From an uncultured Dorea sp. (GTDB lineage Bacteria; Bacillota; Clostridia; Lachnospirales; Lachnospiraceae), in the NCBI GenBank assembly GCA_910584265.1, contig CAJTZE010000060.1, forward strand, positions 1-18,062: DNA of 18,062 nucleotides, read 5' to 3'. The notes below the pieces were generated by a model that ran no database searches, was not told the origin of the DNA, and was given only the letters and a program-made list of their open reading frames with translations. Of this stretch, positions 1-7,951 are shown one piece after another; position 1 is the stretch's first letter, and each line of letters starts with the position of its first letter. The position numbers and the translations under genes were made by a program.

Positions 1-64
1 CGGGGAGATTTTATTTTGTCAAAGTTCAAATTTCATTCTCTATAGGAATGCTTAATCAAATGCA

Positions 65-89
65 GGGAACCTGCCACAGGCAGATTCCC
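65..89 (-). terminator. Probable terminator of the aldo/keto reductase gene
   Basis: Two 11-base arms (65-75 and 79-89) pair completely, with one G-T wobble, around a 3-nt loop. Read on the minus strand this lies about 20 bases after the reductase stop codon. The tail after the stem (CATTTGATT) is only moderately T-rich, so termination efficiency is uncertain. Bases 1-64 hold nothing else I can identify. Confidence 0.55.
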
Positions 90-110
90 CATCCAGCAAT
101 ATAAATCTTA

Positions 111-1241
111 TCAGCTAAGCCTTGTTACAAAATCTGCCAGCGCCTCCGAAATCTTAATCTGCTGCGGACAGACCGCCTCACAGCTTCTACAGCCAACGCA
201 GGCACCCGGCCGTTTTTCTTCCGGCAGAGTTGCTAAAAACATCGTCGGCAGAAATCCGCCGCCGGTTACACTGTGCTCGTTATACATTGACAAAAGCTTC
301 GGAATATCCAGCTGTTGCGGGCAGTGTGAGGTGCAGTAATGGCAGGCCGTACAAGGTACTGCCGTTCCCTTGATCATGGAATCCGCCGCCCCAAGAACCG
401 CCTTCATCTCCTCTTCATTCAGAGCCTTCTCTGTCTCATAGGTCTCAATGTTCTCTTTTAACTGTTGGAAATTTGACATGCCGGAGAGCGTTACGGTCAC
501 CTCCGGTATCGTCTGCAGGAAACGAAATGCCCATGCCGTAATGCTCTCCTCCGGCCGGAGTTCCTTCAAGCTGGCGGCGATCTCTTCTTTCTGAGATGCC
601 AGCATTCCGCCGCGCACCGGCTCCATTACCCATACCGGGATATGATACTCCTTAAGAAGCTCCACCTTCTCCTTAGCCTCCTGGAACGTCCAGTCCAGAT
701 AGTTGAGCTGTATCTGTCCAAATTCCATTGCATCACCATATTTCTCCAGAAAACGCTTCATAACATCATAGCTTCCATGCGCAGAGAAGCCAAGATGCTT
801 AATGCGTCCGTTTTTCTTCTGCTCCATCAGGTAGTCATATATTCCGTGCTTTTCATTCAGGTATTCATCAATATTCATCTCACATACATTGTGGAACAGA
901 TAAAAATCAAAATAGTCCACCTGGCACTTCTCAAGCTGTTTCTCAAAAATCTCCTTTACCTTCGGCATATTGGACAGATCATATCCCGGAAACTTCGTTG
1001 CCAGATAAAAAGAATCCCTCGGATATTCTTTTAAGATCCTGCCCATGACCAGCTCAGAGTTCCCTCCATGATATCCCCATGCAGTATCATAATAATTGAT
1101 TCCCTTCTCCATGGCATATGCCGTCATCTCTTTTGCCGCCGCCTCGTCAATCTTCGTGTCATCTCCATCGATCAGCGGAAGGCGCATAGTTCCCATCCCC
1201 AATGCAGATAGCTTTATTCCCTGATAATCCTTGTAAATCAT
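111..1241 (-). CDS. Aldo/keto reductase with C-terminal double [4Fe-4S] ferredoxin domain
   Basis: A 376-residue cytosolic oxidoreductase. The N-terminal two thirds is an AKR (beta/alpha)8 barrel with the catalytic tetrad visible as D52 and Y57 (YDTAWGY), K83 (ATK) and H117 (FH). The C-terminal part carries two ferredoxin-like cysteine sets, C297/C300/C303/C307 and C348/C351/C354/C358, each C-x2-C-x2-C-x3-CP, which should bind two [4Fe-4S] clusters. This layout is the widespread anaerobe family annotated 'aldo/keto reductase, 4Fe-4S binding'. The physiological substrate is unknown; electrons could come from ferredoxin as well as NAD(P)H (inference). The start is supported by AAAGGAGAG about 6 bases upstream. 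It stands alone behind a MerR-type promoter, which suggests induction by an electrophile or similar stress. The length is normal for the family. Confidence 0.9.
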   Translation of the reverse strand: MIYKDYQGIKLSALGMGTMRLPLIDGDDTKIDEAAAKEMTAYAMEKGINYYDTAWGYHGGNSELVMGRILKEYPRDSFYLATKFPGYDLSNMPKVKEIFEKQLEKCQVDYFDFYLFHNVCEMNIDEYLNEKHGIYDYLMEQKKNGRIKHLGFSAHGSYDVMKRFLEKYGDAMEFGQIQLNYLDWTFQEAKEKVELLKEYHIPVWVMEPVRGGMLASQKEEIAASLKELRPEESITAWAFRFLQTIPEVTVTLSGMSNFQQLKENIETYETEKALNEEEMKAVLGAADSMIKGTAVPCTACHYCTSHCPQQLDIPKLLSMYNEHSVTGGGFLPTMFLATLPEEKRPGACVGCRSCEAVCPQQIKISEALADFVTRLS

Positions 1242-1309
1242 AATCTACTCTCCTTTTCAAAAAATGTATGTAACCATGAATGGCAGTTCAAAACCAGTCT
1301 GCTATTTAT

Positions 1310-1340
1310 AGCATAATACCTAAAGTTCACTTTAGGTCAA
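1310..1340 (-). promoter_or_regulatory. MerR-type promoter/operator of the aldo/keto reductase
   Basis: On the minus strand TTGACC (1335-1340) and TATGCT (1310-1315) are separated by 19 bases instead of 17. The spacer is filled by a perfect dyad at 1318-1337, arms ACCTAAAGT and ACTTTAGGT around 2 central bases. A long spacer with a dyad between -35 and -10 is the hallmark of promoters activated by MerR-family regulators through DNA untwisting. The predicted start of transcription leaves a leader of about 60 nt before the ATG. No MerR gene lies in the window, so the regulator must be encoded elsewhere. Confidence 0.8.
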
Positions 1341-1394
1341 GAACATTTTGAGGACAATTGCAATAATTTCCAATCCGCGGTGACCTCCCCTGGA

Positions 1395-2339
1395 TTAAAT
1401 ATATCCCATGCTTCTGAGCAGATACAGCCAGCCGGTCAGGGTAAATGCGCTAAAAAGCGTGGTTACCATCACCACACCCGCAGACAATATGCCCTCATGC
1501 CCCATATTCTTTGCCATCACATAACTGGATACCGTCGTCGCTGAGCCAAGCATCACCAGAATGGCGGCCAGCTTTTCCTCCCGGAATCCCATCCCGACCG
1601 CAGCCGGCAGAAATACGGCGCAGAGCCCTGCTAACTTAATGAAAGCCGCTGTCAGCACCGGCCCTGCTTTATCCAATGCCCTCCCAAATCCAAAAGAGGC
1701 GCCCATAGACATCAGCCCCATCGGTGTTGCCACAGCGCCTACGCTGGACAATGCTTTATTCAAAATCTGCGGCAGGGGAAGCCTGAGACCCGACCACAGA
1801 AGGCCTGCCACAATTCCAATCATGATTGGATTTGTCACGATTCCCTTCATCGTCCTTTTTATCATTTCTCTGCTAAAGCCCTGCCGTCCCGGCTGAAACA
1901 GCGACAGCACCAGAACAGCCATCACATTATACAGCGGTACGCTGCCGATAATCATAAGCGGTGCCATCCCCGATGTACCATAAATGTTCTGGATAAATGC
2001 AATTCCAAGAATGGCCGCACTGCTCCGGTAAGATGCCTGGATAAATTCTCCCTGAATACTCTTATCCTTCCACAGGCAGGATACCCCGGCCGCGATTCCG
2101 ATGCTGACCACCGTTGCAACGAAGCAGAATAACACAAACCGGACATCCCACATTTCGGTAAAATCCACCGCCGCCAGATCGTGAAACAATAATACCGGCA
2201 GCGGAACCAAAAATACAAATTTATTCATCTCCGATGCAAAATCATCATCCATCCACCCGATTTTATAAAGAAAATATCCCAGTACCATCATAAGAAATAT
2301 CGGGATAACCGCATTCAGGCTAAATATCAAATTATCCAT
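1395..2339 (-). CDS. AEC (auxin efflux carrier) family transporter
   Basis: A 314-residue integral membrane protein of the AEC/Mem_trans family. It starts with NAVIPIFLMMVLGYFLYKIG, the typical first helix, then shows about ten hydrophobic segments in two halves. The second half contains TNPIMIGIVAGLLW and the paired PMGLMSMGASFGFG segment typical of the family. Bacterial members export or take up small organic anions such as malate or malonate; the substrate here cannot be read from sequence. The start codon is set by AGGGGGG, and this ribosome binding site overlaps the TAG stop of the DUF1848 gene upstream, so the two genes are very likely translationally coupled. No convincing terminator is visible between this stop and the downstream reductase promoter. 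Confidence 0.9.
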   Translation of the reverse strand: MDNLIFSLNAVIPIFLMMVLGYFLYKIGWMDDDFASEMNKFVFLVPLPVLLFHDLAAVDFTEMWDVRFVLFCFVATVVSIGIAAGVSCLWKDKSIQGEFIQASYRSSAAILGIAFIQNIYGTSGMAPLMIIGSVPLYNVMAVLVLSLFQPGRQGFSREMIKRTMKGIVTNPIMIGIVAGLLWSGLRLPLPQILNKALSSVGAVATPMGLMSMGASFGFGRALDKAGPVLTAAFIKLAGLCAVFLPAAVGMGFREEKLAAILVMLGSATTVSSYVMAKNMGHEGILSAGVVMVTTLFSAFTLTGWLYLLRSMGYI

Positions 2340-2347
2340 ATTCCCCC

Positions 2348-3274
2348 CTATAAAAACTCAAAAATTGAGAGCTGATCGTCTCTCTGAAGCCGCATCCTTC
2401 GCTCTGTGATCGTCTCATCTCCTTTAAGATTCCCGATCAGCATCGGGGAGTTTACATTGTGCAGTTCATGTCTCTTTGCCGCCGTCTCCGTGTTCCCGGA
2501 CGCATAGCAGTATCTGCATCCGTGAATACAGGTTCCGTACATTCCGATATCAACACTTTCCACACAGCCGCAGGCTCTGCGCTGTCCCCTGTCCCGCTTT
2601 ACATCCAGCCGGTATCCCACAATACTCTCCGTCTTTTTTTTATCAATACATGCACCCGTCTGGATACCGTAAGGACGGAGATCGATCTTTTCAGCACAGG
2701 TATACAGGGGCAGCTGATATCTATCTGCTATCTGAACCAGCCCCTTCGCCGTCTCTATCATATCCTCCGCTTCCAGTTCAACAAAGGGACTTCCTTTATA
2801 ATAATCCACAAAGCTGATGATACACCGATCCGTGTATGCATGGAGCCAGCTGCAGAGCATCTCAAACTGCTCCAGATGGTACTCCAGCGGATACTTTTCA
2901 TTTATAATAATCGGATCAAAACGCAGATCCATCCGTTCCCTGCCGATACGTTCGCTCAAAAGCATAAAGGTAGCCATCGCTTCTTCCGTAGAGGGAACGT
3001 TCGGCTCCATGTCCTCCCTATAGCCGGTAATGGTCATCTCAAAATAGTAAGGATAACCCAGCATATCCAGCCTCTTCAGATAAGGAAGCATAGGCTCTGG
3101 ATTCTTTGTCCAGAAAACAAAGCAGTCTACCGTCTCGCGGGATAATTCTATCCTGCTGACCTTTTTTCTATTGTATGGATTCGGGACAAGAACCTCCTCT
3201 GCCAGCAGCCGGTTCATAAACCACTCCGGATACAAAGCAGGAATGTCTGTCCTTCTGCTTGCACTAATAATCAT
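2348..3274 (-). CDS. DUF1848 family protein with C-terminal cysteine cluster
   Basis: A 308-residue protein opening with MIISASRRTDIPALYPEWF, the diagnostic N-terminus of DUF1848. Next comes the conserved FVFWTKNPEPM segment (residues 53-62) and a TIM-barrel-like middle with DLRFDPII. Near the C-terminus are C235, C237, C249, C253 and C256, with CRYCY at the end of the cluster, resembling an iron-sulfur or radical-SAM-like metal site. The family has no established function. Similarity to spore photoproduct lyase-type proteins has been suggested from the motif, but I treat that as inference. It is the first gene of a two-gene unit with the AEC transporter 8 bases downstream. The start is preceded by AAGGGAG and a plausible sigma-A promoter. 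Confidence 0.85.
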   Translation of the reverse strand: MIISASRRTDIPALYPEWFMNRLLAEEVLVPNPYNRKKVSRIELSRETVDCFVFWTKNPEPMLPYLKRLDMLGYPYYFEMTITGYREDMEPNVPSTEEAMATFMLLSERIGRERMDLRFDPIIINEKYPLEYHLEQFEMLCSWLHAYTDRCIISFVDYYKGSPFVELEAEDMIETAKGLVQIADRYQLPLYTCAEKIDLRPYGIQTGACIDKKKTESIVGYRLDVKRDRGQRRACGCVESVDIGMYGTCIHGCRYCYASGNTETAAKRHELHNVNSPMLIGNLKGDETITERRMRLQRDDQLSIFEFL

Positions 3275-3296
3275 CTCTGCTCTCCCTTATAGTGCT

Positions 3297-3325
3297 ATTT
3301 TACAACGTATCGGAAAGCGATGCAA
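3297..3325 (-). promoter_or_regulatory. Putative sigma-A promoter of the DUF1848-AEC unit
   Basis: On the minus strand TTGCAT (3320-3325), a 17-base spacer and TAAAAT (3297-3302) lie upstream of the DUF1848 ATG at 3274. The promoter abuts the T-tract of the terminator that closes the preceding RND-HD unit, as expected for back-to-back transcription units. Confidence 0.55.
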
Positions 3326-3357
3326 GAAAAAGGAACGGCAGATGCAGCTGCCGCTCC
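3322..3357 (-). terminator. Intrinsic terminator after the HD-domain gene
   Basis: On the minus strand a 10-base GC-rich stem with one mismatch (3332-3341 with 3348-3357) is followed at once by TTTTTCTT. It begins only a few bases past the HD gene stop codon. This is a canonical Rho-independent terminator and marks the end of the RND-HD transcription unit. Confidence 0.85.
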
Positions 3358-3363
3358 CATTTA

Positions 3364-3903
3364 TTACTCTCCAAAATTCTTCTTGATCAGCCTGCAGTAT
3401 TCTTCATACACCGGCTCTCCATCAAAAGCATCCTTCAGCGCATTCCGCACTCCTCTGTAGTACCATGCAATCTTATCCTTATCCTTCATGCGGAATCTGT
3501 TCCAGAACTTCTCGCCGGCCGCCGGATAATCTCTGTCAATATCTCTCATATTAGACAGCTTATCTGCCAGCGCGATCCTCTGTACATCCTGATCCGCATC
3601 CTTGATATGGCAGACTGTATGATTCTTGCGTTCAAACCAGGTCTTCGTCTTGTCCTCACTCTCCTGCGCAACCATCCAGGCTACTCTCGGCGAAAATTCT
3701 TCTGCAAGAAGTTCCCTCGTAACACCCGGACAGTCCTCAATCGTGTCATGAAGATACGCCGCACTGATTACCTCCACATCATCGGTCATAGCAGACACAA
3801 TGTCCGCCACCTCAATCGGGTGAAGGATATAGGGACGCATAGAACCCTTGCGGTACTGGCCTTCATGGGCTCTCACAGCAAATTCGATGGCTTTGTCGAT
3901 CAT
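3364..3903 (-). CDS. HD-domain hydrolase, Mesh1/SpoT (p)ppGpp hydrolase-like
   Basis: A 179-residue stand-alone HD protein. Metal ligands of the RelA/SpoT hydrolase fold are visible: H13 (AHEGQYRKG), H28 (LHPIEVA), H52-D53 with E56-D57 (LHDTIED), and D114 in ALADKLSNMRD. No synthetase, TGS or ACT domain follows, so it matches the small alarmone hydrolase/Mesh1 type. These proteins hydrolyse (p)ppGpp or related nucleotides; the substrate here is inferred from family only. I chose ATG at 3903 rather than the in-frame ATG at 3933. The internal one has GAGAGG 6 bases upstream and leaves 13 bases after the RND stop, while the longer form would overlap the RND gene and lacks a good site. It is co-transcribed with the RND gene and followed by a strong terminator. 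Confidence 0.85.
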   Translation of the reverse strand: MIDKAIEFAVRAHEGQYRKGSMRPYILHPIEVADIVSAMTDDVEVISAAYLHDTIEDCPGVTRELLAEEFSPRVAWMVAQESEDKTKTWFERKNHTVCHIKDADQDVQRIALADKLSNMRDIDRDYPAAGEKFWNRFRMKDKDKIAWYYRGVRNALKDAFDGEPVYEEYCRLIKKNFGE

Positions 3904-3916
3904 AGTATACCTCTCT

Positions 3917-6900
3917 TTATTCTTCGGCTTCATCTACAGTATCCGCAAGTGATCCTGACATCTCTTCTATATTATCTTCCAAATCTCCATTTTCGTCAAC
4001 CCCGGCAGGCATAGATTCTTTTTTCTTTTTCCGAAATCCTTTTCTGTGGAGCAGATCATAAATACACGGTACCACAAACAGGGTGAGCAGTGTTCCATAT
4101 AGAAGGCCTCCAATCGTTACTACCGCCATGGGCCTTGCCATATCAGCACCCATTCCCACTCCAATTGCCATAGTAGAAAGTCCGAGAATCGTAGTCAGCG
4201 CAGTCATAATAATCGGCCTGAGCCTTGTGCGTCCTGCCTCTGCAAGAGCCTCCCGCTGAGCCATTCCTTCCTGGATCAGCTGATTCGTATAATCCACAAA
4301 CACAATTCCGTTATTTACAATAATACCAGACAGCATAACAAATCCCACCATCGAGATTACACTGACCGCAGAGCCTGTGATCCAGAGCCCTAAGAAGCCT
4401 CCCGTAAATGCAAGCGGCACCGTAAACATGATGATAAACGGAGATTTTAAAGACTGGAACTGGGCCACCATGATCAGATACATAAATACAAGCGCAAGGG
4501 CAAGCATCTTCAAAACCTCAACCATTGCCTCATTGATCGTCTCATCCTCCCCTGCCATCTCAATCTCATAGCCTTCCGGCGCTTTGTATTTATCCAGCTC
4601 CTTTGTCACCCGGTCACTGACGAGGCCGATATTGTCTCCATCCTTAATTTCCGCCGACACAGACATCGTCCGGTTCTGGTTGATCCTGCTGATCGCCTGC
4701 AGGCCGGAGGCATCCTCAAAGGATGCAATGTCGGCAAGCTTCACCTCCTGCCTTGCGCCGTCCTGCCCTGTTACATTCAGCGTCATATTCCGGACATCCT
4801 CCCTGGTCATAGTCTCTGCCGCACCGTCCAAAACATAGATGTCATACTCATCCGTGTCGGTAGAAAGCGCCGTCGTGCTGCGGGAATCAGAAATATGTCC
4901 CGAAATCTCCTGATAAGCCTGTGCGACAGTAAGGCCGTGAGACATGGCCTTTGCCTTGTCAACTACAACCCTCAGCTCCTCGTCATTATCCTCCGTCCCG
5001 TCGGTCACGTTCTGAGTTCCCTTGACTTCCTCTACAATCTTCTTCACATCCCCGGCAATATCCTGAAGGGTATCCAGCTCCTTTCCCTTAATCCGGACAA
5101 CGATGCCCGAATCACCAAGAGCGCTCATATCCATAGAGGACATATTCACCGTCAGCTCTCCGTCCAGATCCTTCGTAACCTTTTTGATTTCTTTCTTTAA
5201 TTCTTCATTGTTAAGCTTTGGCTTCTCTTTGGTGATCGCATAAAACTGTGCGGTCTCCGTACTGCTGTCTGTACTCAGCATACTGGTGCTTCCAATCATT
5301 GCGCCGATATCCTCAATATCCTCCAGCCTGCTGACTCGTTCCACTACCTCATCTGCCGCGGCTGCCGTCTCCTCCATAGTGCTTCCCCGCTCCATCTCAA
5401 GGGTCATGCTCACCTCAGTGCTCTCCATAGCAGGCATAAATTCCGTACCTCTGGCCAGGGCAAGCTTCGCACTTAAAACCAATATCACCAGTGACAGGAT
5501 CAGCACCGCCGGCTTCATCCTGAGCGCCAGAACAATGAGCTTTCCATATCCGTCCTTGATCTGTGCCAGAATCTTGGATTCTTTCGTCTCTGTCTTCTTC
5601 AAAAGACCCGCGGACATCATCGGCACTACCGTAAGAGCAGCCAAAAGACTTGCCAGCAGCGAATATGCAATGGTAAGTCCCATATCCACAAACAGCTGTC
5701 TGGTTATGCCTTCCGTAAATATAATCGGCGCGAATACACAGATCGTCGTCAATGTGGATGCGGCAATCGCACCCGCCACCTGCCTGGCTCCCTGAATTGC
5801 CGCCTCCTGTGCCGATGCCCCCTCTTCGTTCCGCATCCGGTATATATTTTCAATTACAACAATGGAGTTATCCACCAGCATGCCGACGCCCAGCGCCAGA
5901 CCGGACAGGGAAATCACATTTAACGTAATCCCGGTAAAATACATAGCCACAAGGGCGGCCAGAATACTGATTGGAATAGAGCATGCAATTATCATTGTAG
6001 ATTTCGCACTGCGCAGGAAAACCAACAGGATGATGACCGCAAGCACAGCGCCGTACAGGAGATTCTGTAATACAGAATCCACAACCAGATCAATATATAC
6101 GCCCTGATCCATCAAGGTTACCGACTTGACCCCAAGTTCCTTATCCTTCTCCAATTCTTCCAGCTTTTCAAGCACACGGCCGCTGACATCTCCGGTGGAA
6201 TACCCGGTCTGCTTCTGAACGCTGAGCATCATAGCCGTCTCACCGTTTAGTTTTGCATAGGTCTCATCTGCGTTATTTACAAGCTGTACATCCGCCACAT
6301 CGGACAGCTTCACCGAATCCATGCCTTCCATATCCAGAAGCACCAGATCCCGGATATCATCCACGCTCTTAAACTTATCGCCGATCCGTACCAGATAATC
6401 GATTCCATCTTCCTGTACATACCCGGCCGGCATAGCAAAATTCTGTGCCGCAAGAAGCGTCTGAACCATCTCCACATTCAGAACGCCTTCCATGTCTGCA
6501 CTAGCGTAAGCTTCTTCCTTCGCTGACTCCATCTGAGCCTCCTGTTGGGCGATCGCCGCCTCTCCCACTGCAAGCTGGGCGCCGCCGGAGCTTAATCCAA
6601 GCGTTGCCTGAATCTGCGCAGACGCCATCTGGCCTCTGGCCTCCGCAAGGGTCAGGGCTCCTGCGTTCACCTGCTGCTGGATTGCCTCAAGCTGTGCTTT
6701 TCCCTGTGCAAGCTGCTGTCCGCTGGCAAGAAGCGCCTGCTCCTGCGCCGATGCCTGAGCAATTGCCTGTTCAAGCTGCATCACTGTAGAATCGTAATTA
6801 TCTAACGCTTCTACTTGCTGCGCAAGTGCCTGCTTTTGTGCTGGATCTACATTCGGGTCATCTTTTATCAGGTCGTACATAGCCCTGATTTCCGACTCTT

Positions 6901-7801
6901 TCTCTTTTAATGCCTTCAGCGTGTCAAGCTGCGTCTGTGCCGCCGCCTTCTGTGTCCGCAGCACTGTAAGGCTCTGATCTATTGTGGTTTCGCCTACATT
7001 CAGCTCTGCCATCTTTTCAGTAATCTCAAGCTGTGCCTGCTTTAGCTCCTCCGCCTTCTTCGACATCTCGGCTTCCGCCTGCCCCAGCTGCTTTGCCGCC
7101 TGCCCCTGCCCCGCCTCAAGCTGCGCCTTGCCGTTTTCTGCCTGCGCCTTTGCATCTGCAAGTGCGGCACTTGCCTCGTCAAACTTCCGGTCCAGCTCCG
7201 CTGTCACCTCATCGCTCAGCTCCTCAACCTTCTTCGCATTGACCGTCACCTCAACCGTCTCTTCAATGCTTCCGATGGCTGTCACCGAAGCAACACCCTC
7301 CAGGCTTTCTATTTCCGGTATTACCTGCTCTTTTATCAGCTTGCTGGTCCTTGCAGGAGTTCCCTCCTGTGCACTGACCCCGGCAATCAGCACCGGCATC
7401 ATACTGGGGTTCAGCTTCAGGATCATCGGATTCCCTACGCTCTCCGGCCAATAGCCCTTGATCTGATCCAGACTTTCCCGCATCTCAATGGTAACGGAAT
7501 CCATATTCGCCGTCTGCTCAAATTCCAGCATAACCATAGATGCATTCTCACTGGAGGTAGACATCATATCCTTAATATTGCTGATGGTTGCCATACTCTG
7601 TTCCACAGGCCTGGTGACTGTCGTCTCAACCTCCTCCGGGCTTGCTCCCGGATATGTAGTCATTACGATGGCATAGGGCATATTCATATTCGGCAGAAGG
7701 TCCACTGTCATATTCGTAAATGTCACATAGCCAAGAATCATAATCAGCACCACGCCGACTATAACCGTATACGGTTTCTTTACACTAAATTTTGATAACA
7801 T
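3917..7801 (-). CDS. RND family efflux transporter with large coiled-coil insertion
   Basis: A 1294-residue proton-driven exporter of the HAE/AcrB superfamily, inner-membrane with two large extracytoplasmic loops. TM1 is near residues 11-30, followed by the conserved PGASPEEVE porter segment (51-59). The TM2-TM6 block begins near 570, and GMLVDNSIVVIENIYR (640-655) carries the TM4 proton-relay aspartate D644. The second half repeats the fold. Usual members are about 1030-1070 residues. The excess is an Ala/Gln/Glu-rich heptad region at about 190-436 inserted in the first porter loop, before the YVQEDGIDYLVRIG segment. The C-terminus is a Lys-rich stretch and acidic tail. No periplasmic-adaptor or outer-membrane gene is nearby, as expected for a Gram-positive. 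The start has AGAGG upstream. Substrate unknown (drugs, lipids or peptides possible). Confidence 0.93.
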   Translation of the reverse strand: MLSKFSVKKPYTVIVGVVLIMILGYVTFTNMTVDLLPNMNMPYAIVMTTYPGASPEEVETTVTRPVEQSMATISNIKDMMSTSSENASMVMLEFEQTANMDSVTIEMRESLDQIKGYWPESVGNPMILKLNPSMMPVLIAGVSAQEGTPARTSKLIKEQVIPEIESLEGVASVTAIGSIEETVEVTVNAKKVEELSDEVTAELDRKFDEASAALADAKAQAENGKAQLEAGQGQAAKQLGQAEAEMSKKAEELKQAQLEITEKMAELNVGETTIDQSLTVLRTQKAAAQTQLDTLKALKEKESEIRAMYDLIKDDPNVDPAQKQALAQQVEALDNYDSTVMQLEQAIAQASAQEQALLASGQQLAQGKAQLEAIQQQVNAGALTLAEARGQMASAQIQATLGLSSGGAQLAVGEAAIAQQEAQMESAKEEAYASADMEGVLNVEMVQTLLAAQNFAMPAGYVQEDGIDYLVRIGDKFKSVDDIRDLVLLDMEGMDSVKLSDVADVQLVNNADETYAKLNGETAMMLSVQKQTGYSTGDVSGRVLEKLEELEKDKELGVKSVTLMDQGVYIDLVVDSVLQNLLYGAVLAVIILLVFLRSAKSTMIIACSIPISILAALVAMYFTGITLNVISLSGLALGVGMLVDNSIVVIENIYRMRNEEGASAQEAAIQGARQVAGAIAASTLTTICVFAPIIFTEGITRQLFVDMGLTIAYSLLASLLAALTVVPMMSAGLLKKTETKESKILAQIKDGYGKLIVLALRMKPAVLILSLVILVLSAKLALARGTEFMPAMESTEVSMTLEMERGSTMEETAAAADEVVERVSRLEDIEDIGAMIGSTSMLSTDSSTETAQFYAITKEKPKLNNEELKKEIKKVTKDLDGELTVNMSSMDMSALGDSGIVVRIKGKELDTLQDIAGDVKKIVEEVKGTQNVTDGTEDNDEELRVVVDKAKAMSHGLTVAQAYQEISGHISDSRSTTALSTDTDEYDIYVLDGAAETMTREDVRNMTLNVTGQDGARQEVKLADIASFEDASGLQAISRINQNRTMSVSAEIKDGDNIGLVSDRVTKELDKYKAPEGYEIEMAGEDETINEAMVEVLKMLALALVFMYLIMVAQFQSLKSPFIIMFTVPLAFTGGFLGLWITGSAVSVISMVGFVMLSGIIVNNGIVFVDYTNQLIQEGMAQREALAEAGRTRLRPIIMTALTTILGLSTMAIGVGMGADMARPMAVVTIGGLLYGTLLTLFVVPCIYDLLHRKGFRKKKKESMPAGVDENGDLEDNIEEMSGSLADTVDEAEE

Positions 7802-7855
7802 TCTGCATCCTCTTTCTTTATTTTCATGATAGCTTACTTACACAATAACATGTAA

Positions 7856-7884
7856 AGCATATCATTTTAAACTTTAAATATCAA
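7856..7884 (-). promoter_or_regulatory. Putative promoter of the RND-HD unit
   Basis: On the minus strand TTGATA (7879-7884), a 17-base spacer and TATGCT (7856-7861) precede the RND ATG by about 55 bases. The -35 box lies close to the -10 region of the divergent SDR promoter, so the two may compete or share a regulator. Confidence 0.55.
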
Positions 7885-7906
7885 TGATTCTGGGATATAA
7901 TATAAT
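7873..7906 (+). promoter_or_regulatory. Putative promoter of the SDR gene
   Basis: Two overlapping TATAAT boxes (7896-7901 and 7901-7906) lie about 45 bases before the SDR start codon. The best -35 partner is weak: TTTAAA at 7873-7878, 17 bases from the first box. A 9-base direct repeat, AATGATTCT, at 7883-7891 and 7912-7920 flanks the -10 region and could be a regulator half-site pair. Confidence 0.45.
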
Positions 7907-7951
7907 GACATAATGATTCTTTTAATAGAAATTTTAGAAAGGAGCATACCC

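Noticed and set aside
2459..3145. Plus-strand open frame of 228 codons
   Set aside because: Antisense shadow of the DUF1848 gene with no ribosome binding site or family resemblance.
3292..4014. Plus-strand open frame of 240 codons
   Set aside because: It lies antisense to the HD gene and the end of the RND gene, both of which have clear family motifs, and its product has no recognisable domain.
6984..7454. Plus-strand Ser/Ala/Cys-rich open frame
   Set aside because: Reverse reading of the low-complexity coiled-coil part of the RND gene, which naturally lacks stops on the other strand.
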